Shown in pieces: positions 15,703-23,477 of a stretch of 48,358 nucleotides of DNA. How positions within the stretch are numbered: the first letter of the stretch is position 1; every line of letters begins with the position of its first letter. The stretch spans positions 1-48,358 of the forward strand of contig MSXN01000019.1 of NCBI GenBank assembly GCA_002083555.1, read 5' to 3'. The notes beneath the pieces were generated by a model, which was not told where the DNA came from, made no database searches, and saw only the letters and a program-made list of their open reading frames with translations. A program made the translations under genes and the position numbers. This DNA is from Nitrospira sp. ST-bin5. GTDB lineage: Bacteria > Nitrospirota > Nitrospiria > Nitrospirales > Nitrospiraceae.

Positions 15703-16683
15703 TTACAGAATGCTTTTACTGGCTTCCCCGGAAAGCGCACTTTCGTTGCCGGCGCTATCGTAAGCGGAGAGGGCGAAGAAGTAGGTGGTGTTTCGCTGGA
15801 GGCCGGTGACGGTGTAGCTGGTCGCTTTTCCAATCACCGTGGGCGATCCCGAAGCGGTGTAATTTCCTGACGAGGTTCCAAAATAGATCTTGTACCCAGC
15901 CAAGTCGTTTTCACCGTTTGCAGACCAGGATAGGGTGACGCTTCCGGTGTTGGATACAGGCGGCGGGGTTGCAGGTGGAGTGGCGGGCGGCGGAGTTGTT
16001 GACGAGGGCGCGACCACAGGCGCGGATGGTTGTAGTAAACCTGCTAATCCCGGACTCATCTGGACGAGCCGGGACATGGAAGGCGCGAGGCTGGCTATGG
16101 GGCGGTTCGATTGCGCAGCTGCGGTCAATGGAGCAGCTGCGGCCGCATTACGCGATGCTGTTGGAGCGGCGAAGTTGCTCAGGGAAGACATCGACAGCGG
16201 CCTCGTGGCTACCGGAGCAATCGGAACGATTGGAACAATCGTACGGTCACCGGCCGGAGCCGGAGCGCTCTTTGATGGACCCTCTGACCCGGTTTGGGGC
16301 ACCGTGGCTGGGATGATTCCCGCTGAAGACAGTCTGGAGCTTGTTCTGGATGAAGGGCTTGGTTCGGACGTGAGAGGAGCGTTGACAACGGCTGAGGCCG
16401 GTTTCTTTGTCAATTTGTGGTGGAGTGTCTGCGAGGAGGGGGGCGTCACCGCCGGCGCAGTCGTTGCAGCAGGCCGGGAAAGTATGATCGCGGATTCCGG
16501 TTGCGGGACGGTTGGCAATGCCGGGGCATCGGGACGGTGAATGAGGCTATGCGGTTTCGGCGTGGCCGTTTCTCCGGCGAGGGCGTGGGCTACGCAGGCC
16601 ATCGTCAGGAGCCAGGCGGAGGCTGTCGCGCTGACTGTGAATGTCGTTCGATGCGAGAGATATGCGAGTTGTGGAATGGTCAT
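15703..16683 (-). CDS. Secreted protein with Pro/Ala/Ser-rich linker and C-terminal fibronectin type III domain
   Basis: 326 residues. Residues 1-36 form a signal peptide (hydrophobic core SAWLLTMACVAHALA). About 200 residues of low-complexity Pro/Ala/Ser/Thr sequence follow, ending in TTPPPATPPATPPPV. The last 80 residues are a fibronectin type III fold (VTLSWSANGENDLAGYKIYFGTS, then YTVTGLQRNTTYFFALSAYD and NESALSGEAS). This form often ends bacterial surface proteins. It is probably an exported carbohydrate- or protein-binding surface protein; no catalytic motif is present. Confidence 0.85.
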   Translation of the reverse strand: MTIPQLAYLSHRTTFTVSATASAWLLTMACVAHALAGETATPKPHSLIHRPDAPALPTVPQPESAIILSRPAATTAPAVTPPSSQTLHHKLTKKPASAVVNAPLTSEPSPSSRTSSRLSSAGIIPATVPQTGSEGPSKSAPAPAGDRTIVPIVPIAPVATRPLSMSSLSNFAAPTASRNAAAAAPLTAAAQSNRPIASLAPSMSRLVQMSPGLAGLLQPSAPVVAPSSTTPPPATPPATPPPVSNTGSVTLSWSANGENDLAGYKIYFGTSSGNYTASGSPTVIGKATSYTVTGLQRNTTYFFALSAYDSAGNESALSGEASKSIL

Positions 16684-16949
16684 GTCACCCGATCTCGACT
16701 AGGAGTCAGTCACATTTAATAAGCATAAATCTTCACGGCAATAAATAGGCCACGGGTCCATGCGTGATGCTGTAAGAATGATCGCTCTGAGCGATTGATT
16801 CAATTTAAAACGCTATTTTTGCTCTATGCAGATCTACGTGTAGCGGAGGGAAAGTCCTCCCTGGATGGGACGAACGAGTACAACCGGCGCTGTGTGCCGA
16901 GTCGTCATCGAGTCGACATATGGAGAAATGGAAACCAATCGAGGGGGTG
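16684..16949. other. Intergenic gap without recognised feature
   Basis: 266 bp between the start of the fibronectin-III gene and the end of the small membrane-protein gene. It is more AT-rich near 16716-16825 (AATAAGCATAAATC, TTTAAAACGC) and contains a small CGCTCTGAGCG palindrome near 16785-16795. It probably holds the promoter of the fibronectin-III gene. I see no riboswitch or RNA fold that I recognise. Confidence 0.4.
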
Positions 16950-17408
16950 CTATTGGGCCGGCCGCAGGATGGCGACGAGGACGAGGCCGGTCAGAAGAGT
17001 GAGAATCGAAAGGTATTGGAGCAGGCTCCTATCGCGCGTCCATTCATTCTGCCAGTCTTCAGGGTAGAGAGCGCTGTCATGATGCGAGGGGAGTTCCCCG
17101 AAGAGGCCCAGGGTCTGCTCAATCTTGATGAGTTGCTGTTTGGCCTGCTGATGGCGGGTGTGGTGCTGCCAGATGATTCCCATATAGGTGACCGCTAATA
17201 AGAGCGTCGCACAGGCCAGGAGCAGTCGAGAGGTCGCTGAGAGCGAGTGTGCTGCGGGTACCAGGAGAATGATACTCAATATGCCGACAAGCGATCCTGC
17301 TCCGATTGCGGTCCAACGCATCATCTGGTCGCGCCGCCGATAAACCTCTTCCTTAAAAATCGGATAGAGCCGCAGAACTGTTTCATGCCGCTCATCTTCT
17401 GGAATCAT
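16950..17408 (-). CDS. Small membrane protein, unknown function
   Basis: 152 residues from the ATG at 17408, which overlaps the upstream hydrolase stop in an ATGA. A longer frame exists upstream but lies wholly inside the hydrolase gene. The protein has a cytoplasmic start (IPEDERHETVLRLYPIFKEEVYRRRDQMMRW), two hydrophobic helices (about 32-50 and 59-79), an Arg/Gln-rich helical stretch, and a third helix near the C-terminus (LLQYLSILTLLTGLVLVAIL). No family is recognised. Coupling to the hydrolase suggests a joint role. Confidence 0.7.
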   Translation of the reverse strand: MIPEDERHETVLRLYPIFKEEVYRRRDQMMRWTAIGAGSLVGILSIILLVPAAHSLSATSRLLLACATLLLAVTYMGIIWQHHTRHQQAKQQLIKIEQTLGLFGELPSHHDSALYPEDWQNEWTRDRSLLQYLSILTLLTGLVLVAILRPAQ

Positions 17409-18169
17409 GTCAGGTGTGTGGTGAGCCAGTCCGCAATGAGAGTCGTCATCCGGGTAAAATCCGCAGCGTTCGTGAACTGGTGGTCGGCGCCGGGAAGGAG
17501 TTCCAGTCGGTTGGGGCAGGTCAGCACGGCGGCTAGCTGTTGACTCTGGTGTAAGGGCACGCACTCGTCCTGATCCCCTTGGACGATCAGGGTCGGCGCA
17601 GTGATCGTCTTTGCCGGCTCGTAGGCAATGCGGCGAAGACAGTCTTCATAAAATGCGTAGCGGAGCCGGATGCGTTCAGCCCCACCCATGATATTAGGGA
17701 TGGTGTCGGTCGATTGCCACGCTACCATCTCGGCGTCTCCGAGCGTCAGCCGCAGTTCCTCGGCAAAATCGACGACGGGACATTTTAATGCCAGGCAGGC
17801 CAGATCGTGACGCTGCGCCGCCGTTAACGTGGCGACCAGTCCTCCAAAGCTGGACCCCATCAGCCCCAGCCGTCTGAAGCCTTTTTGCCGGACGAGATCC
17901 AGTGCAGCATGTGCTTGCGCCACAGCTGTCGTTGTGGTGAGCGCCTCAAAGGGTCCTTCGCTGTCTCCCTGTCCATAAAAATCAAAGGCGAAGGTAGCGA
18001 TGCCCTGAGCATTGAGGAGGCGAGTCAGCGTTTTATTGGTGGTACTGCGTTTCCCGGAGAGAAATCCATGGCAGAGGATGGCGATTCGATCCGTCTCACT
18101 GGCGGGAGTGGCCAGGACTGCGGCGACGCGGTAGCCTTGAGGGTCGAGAAACGAAAAATCCTGTTCCAT
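17405..18169 (-). CDS. Alpha/beta hydrolase (serine aminopeptidase S33 / dienelactone-hydrolase-like)
   Basis: 254 residues from the ATG at 18169; an in-frame TTG lies 6 nt upstream. The fold landmarks are visible: CHGFLSGKRS oxyanion loop, FDFYGQGDSEG, the nucleophile elbow GSSFGG (Ser about 107), an acidic residue in VQGDQDECVP, and the catalytic histidine in GADHQF. The family includes esterases, lipases and peptidases, and the substrate is not readable. It is cytoplasmic, having no signal peptide, and is followed by the small membrane protein in an overlapping start-stop. Confidence 0.85.
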   Translation of the reverse strand: MEQDFSFLDPQGYRVAAVLATPASETDRIAILCHGFLSGKRSTTNKTLTRLLNAQGIATFAFDFYGQGDSEGPFEALTTTTAVAQAHAALDLVRQKGFRRLGLMGSSFGGLVATLTAAQRHDLACLALKCPVVDFAEELRLTLGDAEMVAWQSTDTIPNIMGGAERIRLRYAFYEDCLRRIAYEPAKTITAPTLIVQGDQDECVPLHQSQQLAAVLTCPNRLELLPGADHQFTNAADFTRMTTLIADWLTTHLT

Positions 18170-18222
18170 GGTCAACGATTTTCGCAGAGTCGGTACTTCA
18201 ATTCAGTGACAGGCAATGAGGT

Positions 18223-19518
18223 TCAGGAACCTACGGCCTGTTCCGGTTCGGTCCAGAGGACCGTGACCAGTTTGACGGAGAAGACGGTCAGGCCGGTCAG
18301 CAACAGCGCACACGAAGCCCACATGGCGCCTTGGATATAGGGCGACGACAGAGGCACATTCCAGGTCAGTGAGGCCAGCAGGGCCAACGCCATTGTCCCC
18401 AGGCTGAGGCTCGCCACTTGTATGGTTCTCCAACGGTTGATGACGTGTGTCAGGTACTCGATATAGGGGCCTCGTTTCTTCGGGCTCGGCACACGGTGCA
18501 TGGCCAGCGTCACTGGAACGAGGTGAGACAGGGCCCCCACGATCGTTTGCAGAATAAAGCCGATCAGCGCCATGTGCGTGTACGCCACCAAGTGCAGCGA
18601 TCCAAAGGGCATGATGGGGGTGGTCGCGATGTTGTTGGCTGCGACAAGTACGCCGAGCACCAGCGTGAGCACCAGGAAAAACGTGGCGACCAGAAGGTGA
18701 TCCGATGCGGCGCTTCCTTCATGGCTCGATCGTAGCCAGGTGGTGAAAAGGTTAGAGGCGTAGAGGAGCGCGCTGAGGACCAGCACCCCTCCTCCGGCCA
18801 TCTCAATCATGACCGAGGAATTCAGAAACCCGCCGATCAGTACGGCCAGTCCTAGCGGGAATAGCCACATGACGATCCGGGCGTGCCGTGGGCTTGCCAG
18901 CGGCGCGTTCAGGACGGTCGGCAGCAGATTATGCATCGTGCCGATGATCGTGAGCGTGATGAATCCCAGAATGTTGAGATGGATGTGGGCAAGCCGGACG
19001 TAGCCGAACGATTGTTGGGCCCATGCGAAGGCCATGGTTTCCCCGCAGGCCAATCCGCCGAAGAGCGCCAGCCCCGCCAGCGCGTAATACCAGAGATTCA
19101 GCGGAGGGGCGTTGAGGCTCTGCCTGGCTTGCAGCCAGGTATCGCGTGCGAGCCAGAGAAATGAGGCAACGACGAAGAGCCCGCTGATCCCGATCACCGT
19201 GTAGTTATGGAGTCCGAATCCCGCGACCATTCCCGCGGCGCTCCCGTTGATCGTCGCAAATAGGGCCGGATGCGATTCACGCCGGTTCTGTCCCGTCAGG
19301 AGGAGCGGAGAGATGAAGATGAGCATCGCGCCCAGAATCATTTGCGCGACTCCGCCGACGAGGGCGGCGTGCACGTGGGCATGGCGTATCCAATGGGGGA
19401 GCGGTGTGCCGCGAACCAGGCCGACCAAGATGGCGAGCCCGACGAGCGACGCCAGCACCAGCCAGGAAAATCCGATCAGAAGGAACGTGAGCGGCCGTCC
19501 AGGAAGTCGCGACATCAT
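18223..19518 (-). CDS. 12-helix haem-copper-oxidase subunit I-like / NnrS-like membrane protein
   Basis: 431 residues with about 12 hydrophobic helices. Histidines cluster at helix ends: HAHVH (46-50), HIHLNILGF (178-186) with H196 in GTMHNLLP, and H309, H315 and H332 in HLVAYTHMALIGF...GALSHLVPVTL. The repeated 'HxHxxxxGFxxxxIxGxxHxLxP' pattern is that of haem-copper oxidase subunit I and NnrS relatives, so haem and perhaps copper binding is likely. No CuA or cytochrome c subunit lies next to it. It starts 6 nt after the thiD stop. The role could be NO or nitrite-stress related; that is inference. Confidence 0.75.
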   Translation of the reverse strand: MMSRLPGRPLTFLLIGFSWLVLASLVGLAILVGLVRGTPLPHWIRHAHVHAALVGGVAQMILGAMLIFISPLLLTGQNRRESHPALFATINGSAAGMVAGFGLHNYTVIGISGLFVVASFLWLARDTWLQARQSLNAPPLNLWYYALAGLALFGGLACGETMAFAWAQQSFGYVRLAHIHLNILGFITLTIIGTMHNLLPTVLNAPLASPRHARIVMWLFPLGLAVLIGGFLNSSVMIEMAGGGVLVLSALLYASNLFTTWLRSSHEGSAASDHLLVATFFLVLTLVLGVLVAANNIATTPIMPFGSLHLVAYTHMALIGFILQTIVGALSHLVPVTLAMHRVPSPKKRGPYIEYLTHVINRWRTIQVASLSLGTMALALLASLTWNVPLSSPYIQGAMWASCALLLTGLTVFSVKLVTVLWTEPEQAVGS

Positions 19519-19524
19519 TGGTCC

Positions 19525-20328
19525 CTACGTTTCGAGAAAGTAGAAGTGATTGGTCGGGCCGGTGCCGTGTCCGATGGCCAGACTATGGCGGATCGTTTCC
19601 GTGAGATAGGTCTTTGCGGCCTGCACCGCATCCGTCATCGCTTTGCCGCGCGCCAGTTGCGCGGCGAGCGCCGAGGCGAAGGTGCAGCCGGTGCCGTGTG
19701 TGTGGGGCGTGTCGATGAACTCACCTTTATAAATATTAAAGAACCGACCGTCATAGAGGAGATCGGTGGCGCGCTCGGTGAGCAAGTGGCCGCCCTTGAT
19801 CAGCACGTATTGTGAGCCGAAGCCGTGAATGATCTTTGCCGCACGTCGCGCATCCGCCAGGTTGCTAATGGCGATGCCGGACAGCTGTTGCGCCTCGTGG
19901 ATGTTGGGCGTCACGACGAGCGCGAGCGGAAAGAGAAGTTTTTTGAGAGCGTCGATGGCATCCGGCTTCAGGAGCGCATGGCCGGATTTTGAAACCATGA
20001 CCGGGTCGACGACCAGATTCGCCACTTTTTGTATGGCGAGCATTTTCGCCACGAGTTCGACGATTGCCGTAGAAGAGAGCATGCCGGTCTTGACGGCTGA
20101 GACCTCGAAGTCGTCGAAGACGGCATCGAGCTGTGAGGCAATGATGGAGGTCGGCAGTTCGAATACATCGGTCACGTCTTCCGTATTCTGCGCCGTGACG
20201 GCGGTAATGACCGACATGGCAAAGACGCCGTTGGCCGACATGGATTTGAGATCTGCCTGAATCCCGGCACCTCCGCCCGAGTCGGATCCGGCGATCGTGA
20301 GAACTTGCTTTAACGTGTGTGCAGCCAT
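19525..20328 (-). CDS. thiD: Hydroxymethylpyrimidine/phosphomethylpyrimidine kinase
   Basis: 267 residues, the usual size. It has the ribokinase-like signature AGSDSGGGAGIQAD (13-26), VKTGML in the HMP pocket, VVDPVMVSKSG, and the ATP/anion-hole motif THGTGCTFASALAA. It phosphorylates HMP to HMP-PP for thiamine synthesis or salvage. It lies 15 nt downstream of the FlgO-like gene and 6 nt upstream of the oxidase-like gene, and so is likely in one transcript with both. I found no TPP riboswitch upstream. tenA lies 2.4 kb away on the same strand. Confidence 0.95.
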   Translation of the reverse strand: MAAHTLKQVLTIAGSDSGGGAGIQADLKSMSANGVFAMSVITAVTAQNTEDVTDVFELPTSIIASQLDAVFDDFEVSAVKTGMLSSTAIVELVAKMLAIQKVANLVVDPVMVSKSGHALLKPDAIDALKKLLFPLALVVTPNIHEAQQLSGIAISNLADARRAAKIIHGFGSQYVLIKGGHLLTERATDLLYDGRFFNIYKGEFIDTPHTHGTGCTFASALAAQLARGKAMTDAVQAAKTYLTETIRHSLAIGHGTGPTNHFYFLET

Positions 20329-20343
20329 GATGGTTCCGATTGG

Positions 20344-21309
20344 TTAAGGAGTCACCGTGGTGGCAGGGGATATCGCGGTCTCAACTGTCAGGCCTTCGAT
20401 TGCAAACGTCGCATCCCGGCGAGGTGATTTCTCATGAAAGGAGAGCGTGAACTGTGAGGGGGCCGGGGGATCGGCCGGCGCGGTAAACGTCAGCACCGCC
20501 CAATCCTTCTCTCGCGGGGAGAGTTCCACCCCTCTGGTACAGAGCCCATCGCGATTGCCTTCGACGCTTTGTGCCCACTGCCCGCCCAGGTTGTCCTTCA
20601 AGACGGTGTTTTGCAGGAGGCAGAGCAGTTTTACATCGCGTGGCGACCTGTTTTCAATCGTCAGATCCATCCGGATCCGATTGTCCTGCCGGCTCAGCGC
20701 CCGCACGACCAGTTCATAGAATTCGTTTCGATGGAAGCCCAATCCTTCCGGGGTGGCCGGCCCTTTCGGGGGTTCGACTTTTACGGGTGGGGGCGTATTG
20801 GCCTCCTTGACCATCTCGCCCAGCGGTCCGGCTTTCGGGATCATGCCCCGCGCCGCGCCGATTGCCTGGGCATTCGACGGGTTCATGAGTTTCACGGTGA
20901 CCAAGATTCCCTCCGGAGCATCGAGGTAAGACCCCGTGACAAAGACGTCGGTGCGGATGGCCTTCGCCGCCCCCTTCAGGGCTTTGGGGGAAGTTGCCTC
21001 GATCTGGGTGATGTGTCGCTTCTTGAGCGTAGAGCTGACGAGCCTGTGTTCCACGACCTTCAGTTCGCCTGCTACCAATAGCTGTGTGCCGAGTTCCTCT
21101 GCTAAAAACTGTCCGATCGGCGTGACGGCGCCCTTGGCATCCGTGAAGTCGATAATGGCCAGGCGTTCTTTCTTGGCTTTCAACGATTCGGCGATCACCC
21201 CGTCAGCTAAGAGCTTGAGGCTTTCTTCATAGCCTCCGGCTGCGAAGACGTGAGTGGGAAGCAGCGTGCTGCAGAGGAGTCCTGCTATGGCGAGACACTG
21301 TCTAATCAT
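20344..21309 (-). CDS. FlgO/CsgG-like domain exported protein
   Basis: 321 residues from the ATG at 21309, chosen because MIRQCLAIAGLLCSTLLPTHVFAA is a clear signal peptide; the frame runs 16 codons further but covers the promoter. Residues about 25-150 resemble the FlgO / PBP-activator-LpoB fold (RLAIIDFTDAKGAVTPIGQFLAEEL, VVEHRLVSSTLK, VTGSYLDA). A proline-rich linker (PPPVKVEPPKGPATPEG) leads to a second beta-rich domain of about 120 residues with no recognised family. It is probably an envelope protein. A TATAAT box lies only 12 nt before the ATG. Confidence 0.75.
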   Translation of the reverse strand: MIRQCLAIAGLLCSTLLPTHVFAAGGYEESLKLLADGVIAESLKAKKERLAIIDFTDAKGAVTPIGQFLAEELGTQLLVAGELKVVEHRLVSSTLKKRHITQIEATSPKALKGAAKAIRTDVFVTGSYLDAPEGILVTVKLMNPSNAQAIGAARGMIPKAGPLGEMVKEANTPPPVKVEPPKGPATPEGLGFHRNEFYELVVRALSRQDNRIRMDLTIENRSPRDVKLLCLLQNTVLKDNLGGQWAQSVEGNRDGLCTRGVELSPREKDWAVLTFTAPADPPAPSQFTLSFHEKSPRRDATFAIEGLTVETAISPATTVTP

Positions 21310-21321
21310 ACGAGTGGGGCC

Positions 21322-21349
21322 ATTATACTCAGGTTGGGCTGGGTGTCTA
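21322..21349 (-). promoter_or_regulatory. Candidate sigma-70 promoter of the FlgO-like gene (near-leaderless)
   Basis: On the minus strand: TAGACA (21344-21349), 16-nt spacer, TATAAT (21322-21327). The ATG begins 12 nt after the -10 box, so the predicted leader is about 5-6 nt and there is no Shine-Dalgarno sequence. Confidence 0.55.
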
Positions 21350-21482
21350 GAGCTCAATGGGGGGTAACTAGTACAGTGGGTACTGGTTTGACAGGCGATC
21401 GCTTTAACGCCGGGATCAGGCGTCTGAACGTTGACGCATCAGAGAAAGTGTCCTAGAGTGCGGATTGTAAGAGGTGATCACT

Positions 21483-21665
21483 ATGGTAACCGGAACGGTC
21501 AAACAGAAGATTCTTCAAGCCGTTGAGGGGCTTCCAGACACCGCCACGCTTGAAGATGCCATCGAACGGCTTTGCTTTCTGGCGAAAGTCGAAGAGGGCC
21601 TCAGGCAGTCCGATACCGGTGAAACAGTTCCCCACGCCGAGGCGGTTCGTCAGTTTCTCAAATGA
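21483..21665 (+). CDS. Antitoxin of a ParDE/RelE-type toxin-antitoxin pair
   Basis: 60 residues from the ATG at 21483, which has a good GAGGTGATC ribosome site at 21471-21479; the frame also includes a GTG at 21474. The sequence is helical and acidic (ILQAVEGLPDTATLEDAIERLCFLAKVEEGL) and ends HAEAVRQFLK, as in short ParD-like antitoxins that pair with ParE toxins. The stop overlaps the toxin start in an ATGA, the usual coupled arrangement. The toxin partner is broken, so the antitoxin is probably an orphan. Confidence 0.75.
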   Translation: MVTGTVKQKILQAVEGLPDTATLEDAIERLCFLAKVEEGLRQSDTGETVPHAEAVRQFLK

Positions 21666-21952
21666 TGCCGCTGGTCTGGACTCGCCGGGCAATTGAAGAT
21701 GTCCAGTCGATCAGACAATTCATCGCGCAGGATTCTTCCCACTACGCACTGCTCGTTACTCAATAACTGATTGCTTCGGTTGAACGATTGCCTGCTTTCC
21801 CACAGTCTGGGCGTATCGTTCCAGAGGTCAACGATCCAGCCGTGCGAGAAGTGATTCATGGAAACTACCGGATTGTGTATCGCCTTATTCACGACCAGAT
21901 CCATATCCTCACAGTTCATCACACAGCTCGCCTTCTTCGTCTGGAACCCTAA
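21662..21952 (+). pseudogene. ParE/RelE-family toxin disrupted by one in-frame stop codon
   Basis: The frame begins at the tandem ATG 21662/21665, overlapping the antitoxin stop. It reads MMPLVWTRRAIEDVQSIRQF and continues to codon 34, then meets TAA at 21764-21766. It then continues in the same frame for 61 codons (LIASVERLPAFPQSGRIVPE, then REVIHGNYRIVYRL and HTARLL) to a TAA at 21950-21952. The total of 95 coding positions is the normal ParE length, and both halves match the ParE pattern (SGRxVPE, REVIxGxYRIVYR). A single point change therefore inactivated the toxin. Confidence 0.85.
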
Positions 21953-21969
21953 TCCAGAAGCTTCAGCAC

Positions 21970-21989
21970 TGCTTGCACACTAGCAAGCA
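21970..21989 (+). terminator. Small hairpin after the toxin pseudogene
   Basis: TGCTTGC and GCAAGCA pair perfectly around a 6-nt loop. No run of T follows, so this is a weak terminator candidate. Confidence 0.35.
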
Positions 21990-22067
21990 ATCAATGCGCT
22001 AGTTTAAACCTTCTCAAGCCTTAGTCAGGCCTGCGCGTAAGTCCGAATGTCTTGCGTCGCCATGGAG

Positions 22068-22439
22068 CTACTTGTCGCTGAACCACCTCGGCCACAGCTG
22101 TTTCATTCTCTCTTTGAAGGGAATGGTGGGGTAAAGAACGAAGTGTCTCAGCAGTAGAGGATCTATAACCTCATTTCCATCCTCCAAGTTTTCTGCTACT
22201 TGCCTTGCTATGGCTGGCCAATGATCTTCTGCGATGCCTTCATAGAATCCTGGGAAACAATGGTTGCTTTCATCTAACCAGGAGTCCCAGAGATTCCAAG
22301 CAATGCCAAATGCTTGTTGTACCCTGGCGTCCTCGAATACCCCATTGGCTTCTACATCCAGTTGGTCGAAGTCGCTCCCAAGTTGTTTGAAAAGACCCTT
22401 CTCGTGGAGGTCAGGGTCTTTTCTCAGCGCTCGTATCAA
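22068..22439 (-). CDS. Hypothetical protein, 5' end interrupted or TTG-initiated
   Basis: 123 residues as an open frame from a TTG at 22439 (IRALRKDPDLHEKGLFKQLG ... FKERMKQLWPRWFSDK), acidic with many Trp and no family recognised. There is no ATG near the start of this open segment. In the same frame an ATG at 22472 would give nine residues (MALTLEEKP), then TAG (22443-22445), then the open segment. The TAG differs by one base from CAG (Gln). Either this is a gene with an early amber mutation or translation restarts at the TTG, which has GAGGA about 12 nt upstream. It lies in the same degraded patch as the broken ParE. Confidence 0.5.
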   Translation of the reverse strand: MIRALRKDPDLHEKGLFKQLGSDFDQLDVEANGVFEDARVQQAFGIAWNLWDSWLDESNHCFPGFYEGIAEDHWPAIARQVAENLEDGNEVIDPLLLRHFVLYPTIPFKERMKQLWPRWFSDK

Positions 22440-22689
22440 CGCCTAAGGCTTTTCCTCAAGAGTTAAAGCCATAATTTCCACAATGATTGATGCGTGCTCA
22501 TTTTAGTATGTCCTAGGATTTAGACCACTATTCCCTCGTTCTAATTTTTCACCTTCCGCTTTCTGTTGCCGGATGAATTTGTTGGGCAGATAGTAGGGGT
22601 AGGCCAAACTGCGCGCATGCAACGAGGGCCTTCTGAGGCCGCGCGTTGCGCGAGCACTGGAACGGTCCTGCTGCCAGCTATCTCTCTCC

Positions 22690-23358
22690 TCATACCGGCC
22701 ATTCTTCTTCGTTCCAGGCCATTTCCCAGAACATCCATTCGTAACGGGAGCTGAGGATGAAGGCTTCTTCCATCCGGCGTTTCTCATCAGCCCCCGCGGT
22801 CTTCGCCCACTGATCGATTTTTTTTCTCATCCATCGCTGGACTTCGGCGAATTCCGGCGAGGCATAGAGCATGAGCCAGTTGCGATAGGGGTGCTGCTTC
22901 TTCGGTGGGCCGTTCTTTAAGAGATGCTGGCCGACGACGCAGTAGATCCAGGCGCAGGGAAGGGCGACGACGGTAATCTCGGCGGCGGATCCGCTCTGTG
23001 CCACGTTCAACATGTGGCGGGTATAGGCATAGTTGGTCGGAGCCATGGGTACGGAGGTCATCTGCTTGGCGCTCATCTTCCACTGTGTGCCGTAGCTTTC
23101 GTGGAGACTGCGTTCGACGACAATGGTGTCTTCGGCCAGCTTGGCAAAGCGGAGCGCACTGTCCGCATCCGGGGCCTTCACCGCCCCTGCGGCGAACACG
23201 CGGGCGAGATCGCCGAGAAATCTGGCGTCCTGCAGAATGTAATATTGGAATTTCCGTTCTGGCAGGGTTCCGTTACCCAGGGCCACGACGAAGGGATGGG
23301 TGAGCTGAGCCTCCCATATCGGTTGAGCCAGCTGTCTAAGGTGATTTGTAAATGACAT
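22690..23358 (-). CDS. tenA: TenA family thiaminase II / aminopyrimidine aminohydrolase
   Basis: 222 residues from the ATG at 23358; the frame runs upstream but through a repeat. The TenA features are PIWEAQLTHPFVVALGNGTL near the N-terminus, YYILQDARFL, the acidic active-site segment FAKLAEDTI, the catalytic cysteine in VVALPCAWIYC, and RYEWMFWEMAW at the end. It hydrolyses thiamine breakdown products to HMP in salvage, or thiamine itself; in B. subtilis TenA the cysteine in the matching ALPC position is catalytic. It works in the same pathway as thiD. Confidence 0.9.
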   Translation of the reverse strand: MSFTNHLRQLAQPIWEAQLTHPFVVALGNGTLPERKFQYYILQDARFLGDLARVFAAGAVKAPDADSALRFAKLAEDTIVVERSLHESYGTQWKMSAKQMTSVPMAPTNYAYTRHMLNVAQSGSAAEITVVALPCAWIYCVVGQHLLKNGPPKKQHPYRNWLMLYASPEFAEVQRWMRKKIDQWAKTAGADEKRRMEEAFILSSRYEWMFWEMAWNEEEWPV

Positions 23359-23384
23359 AGTGCCTCTTGTTATAGGGTGCGTCG

Positions 23385-23475
23385 CTCGTGAAGCGTACCT
23401 CGTATCTCGCAAGAAAGAAATGAGGAGGATGTTCGTACCGTCTGCGCTTCACGCTTCACGAATAACGCTTCACGT
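23385..23475. repeat. Intergenic palindromic repeat (CGTGAAGCG / CGCTTCACG type), copy 1
   Basis: Left arm words CTCGTGAAGCGTACCTCGTA (23385-23404) face GCGCTTCACGCTTCACGAA and ACGCTTCACGTC (23444-23475). The word CGCTTCACG is reiterated. It occupies the gap between sthA and tenA and would fold into a long hairpin on either strand. A related copy lies between hemE and hemH. Confidence 0.7.
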
Positions 23476-23477
23476 CT

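Noticed and set aside
16684..16949. c-di-GMP or other riboswitch before the fibronectin-III gene
   Set aside because: No conserved aptamer segments found; only a short palindrome and AT-rich DNA.
20329..23400. TPP riboswitch upstream of thiD or tenA
   Set aside because: The thiD gap is only 15 nt, and the tenA leader lacks the CTGAGA and other conserved TPP-aptamer segments.
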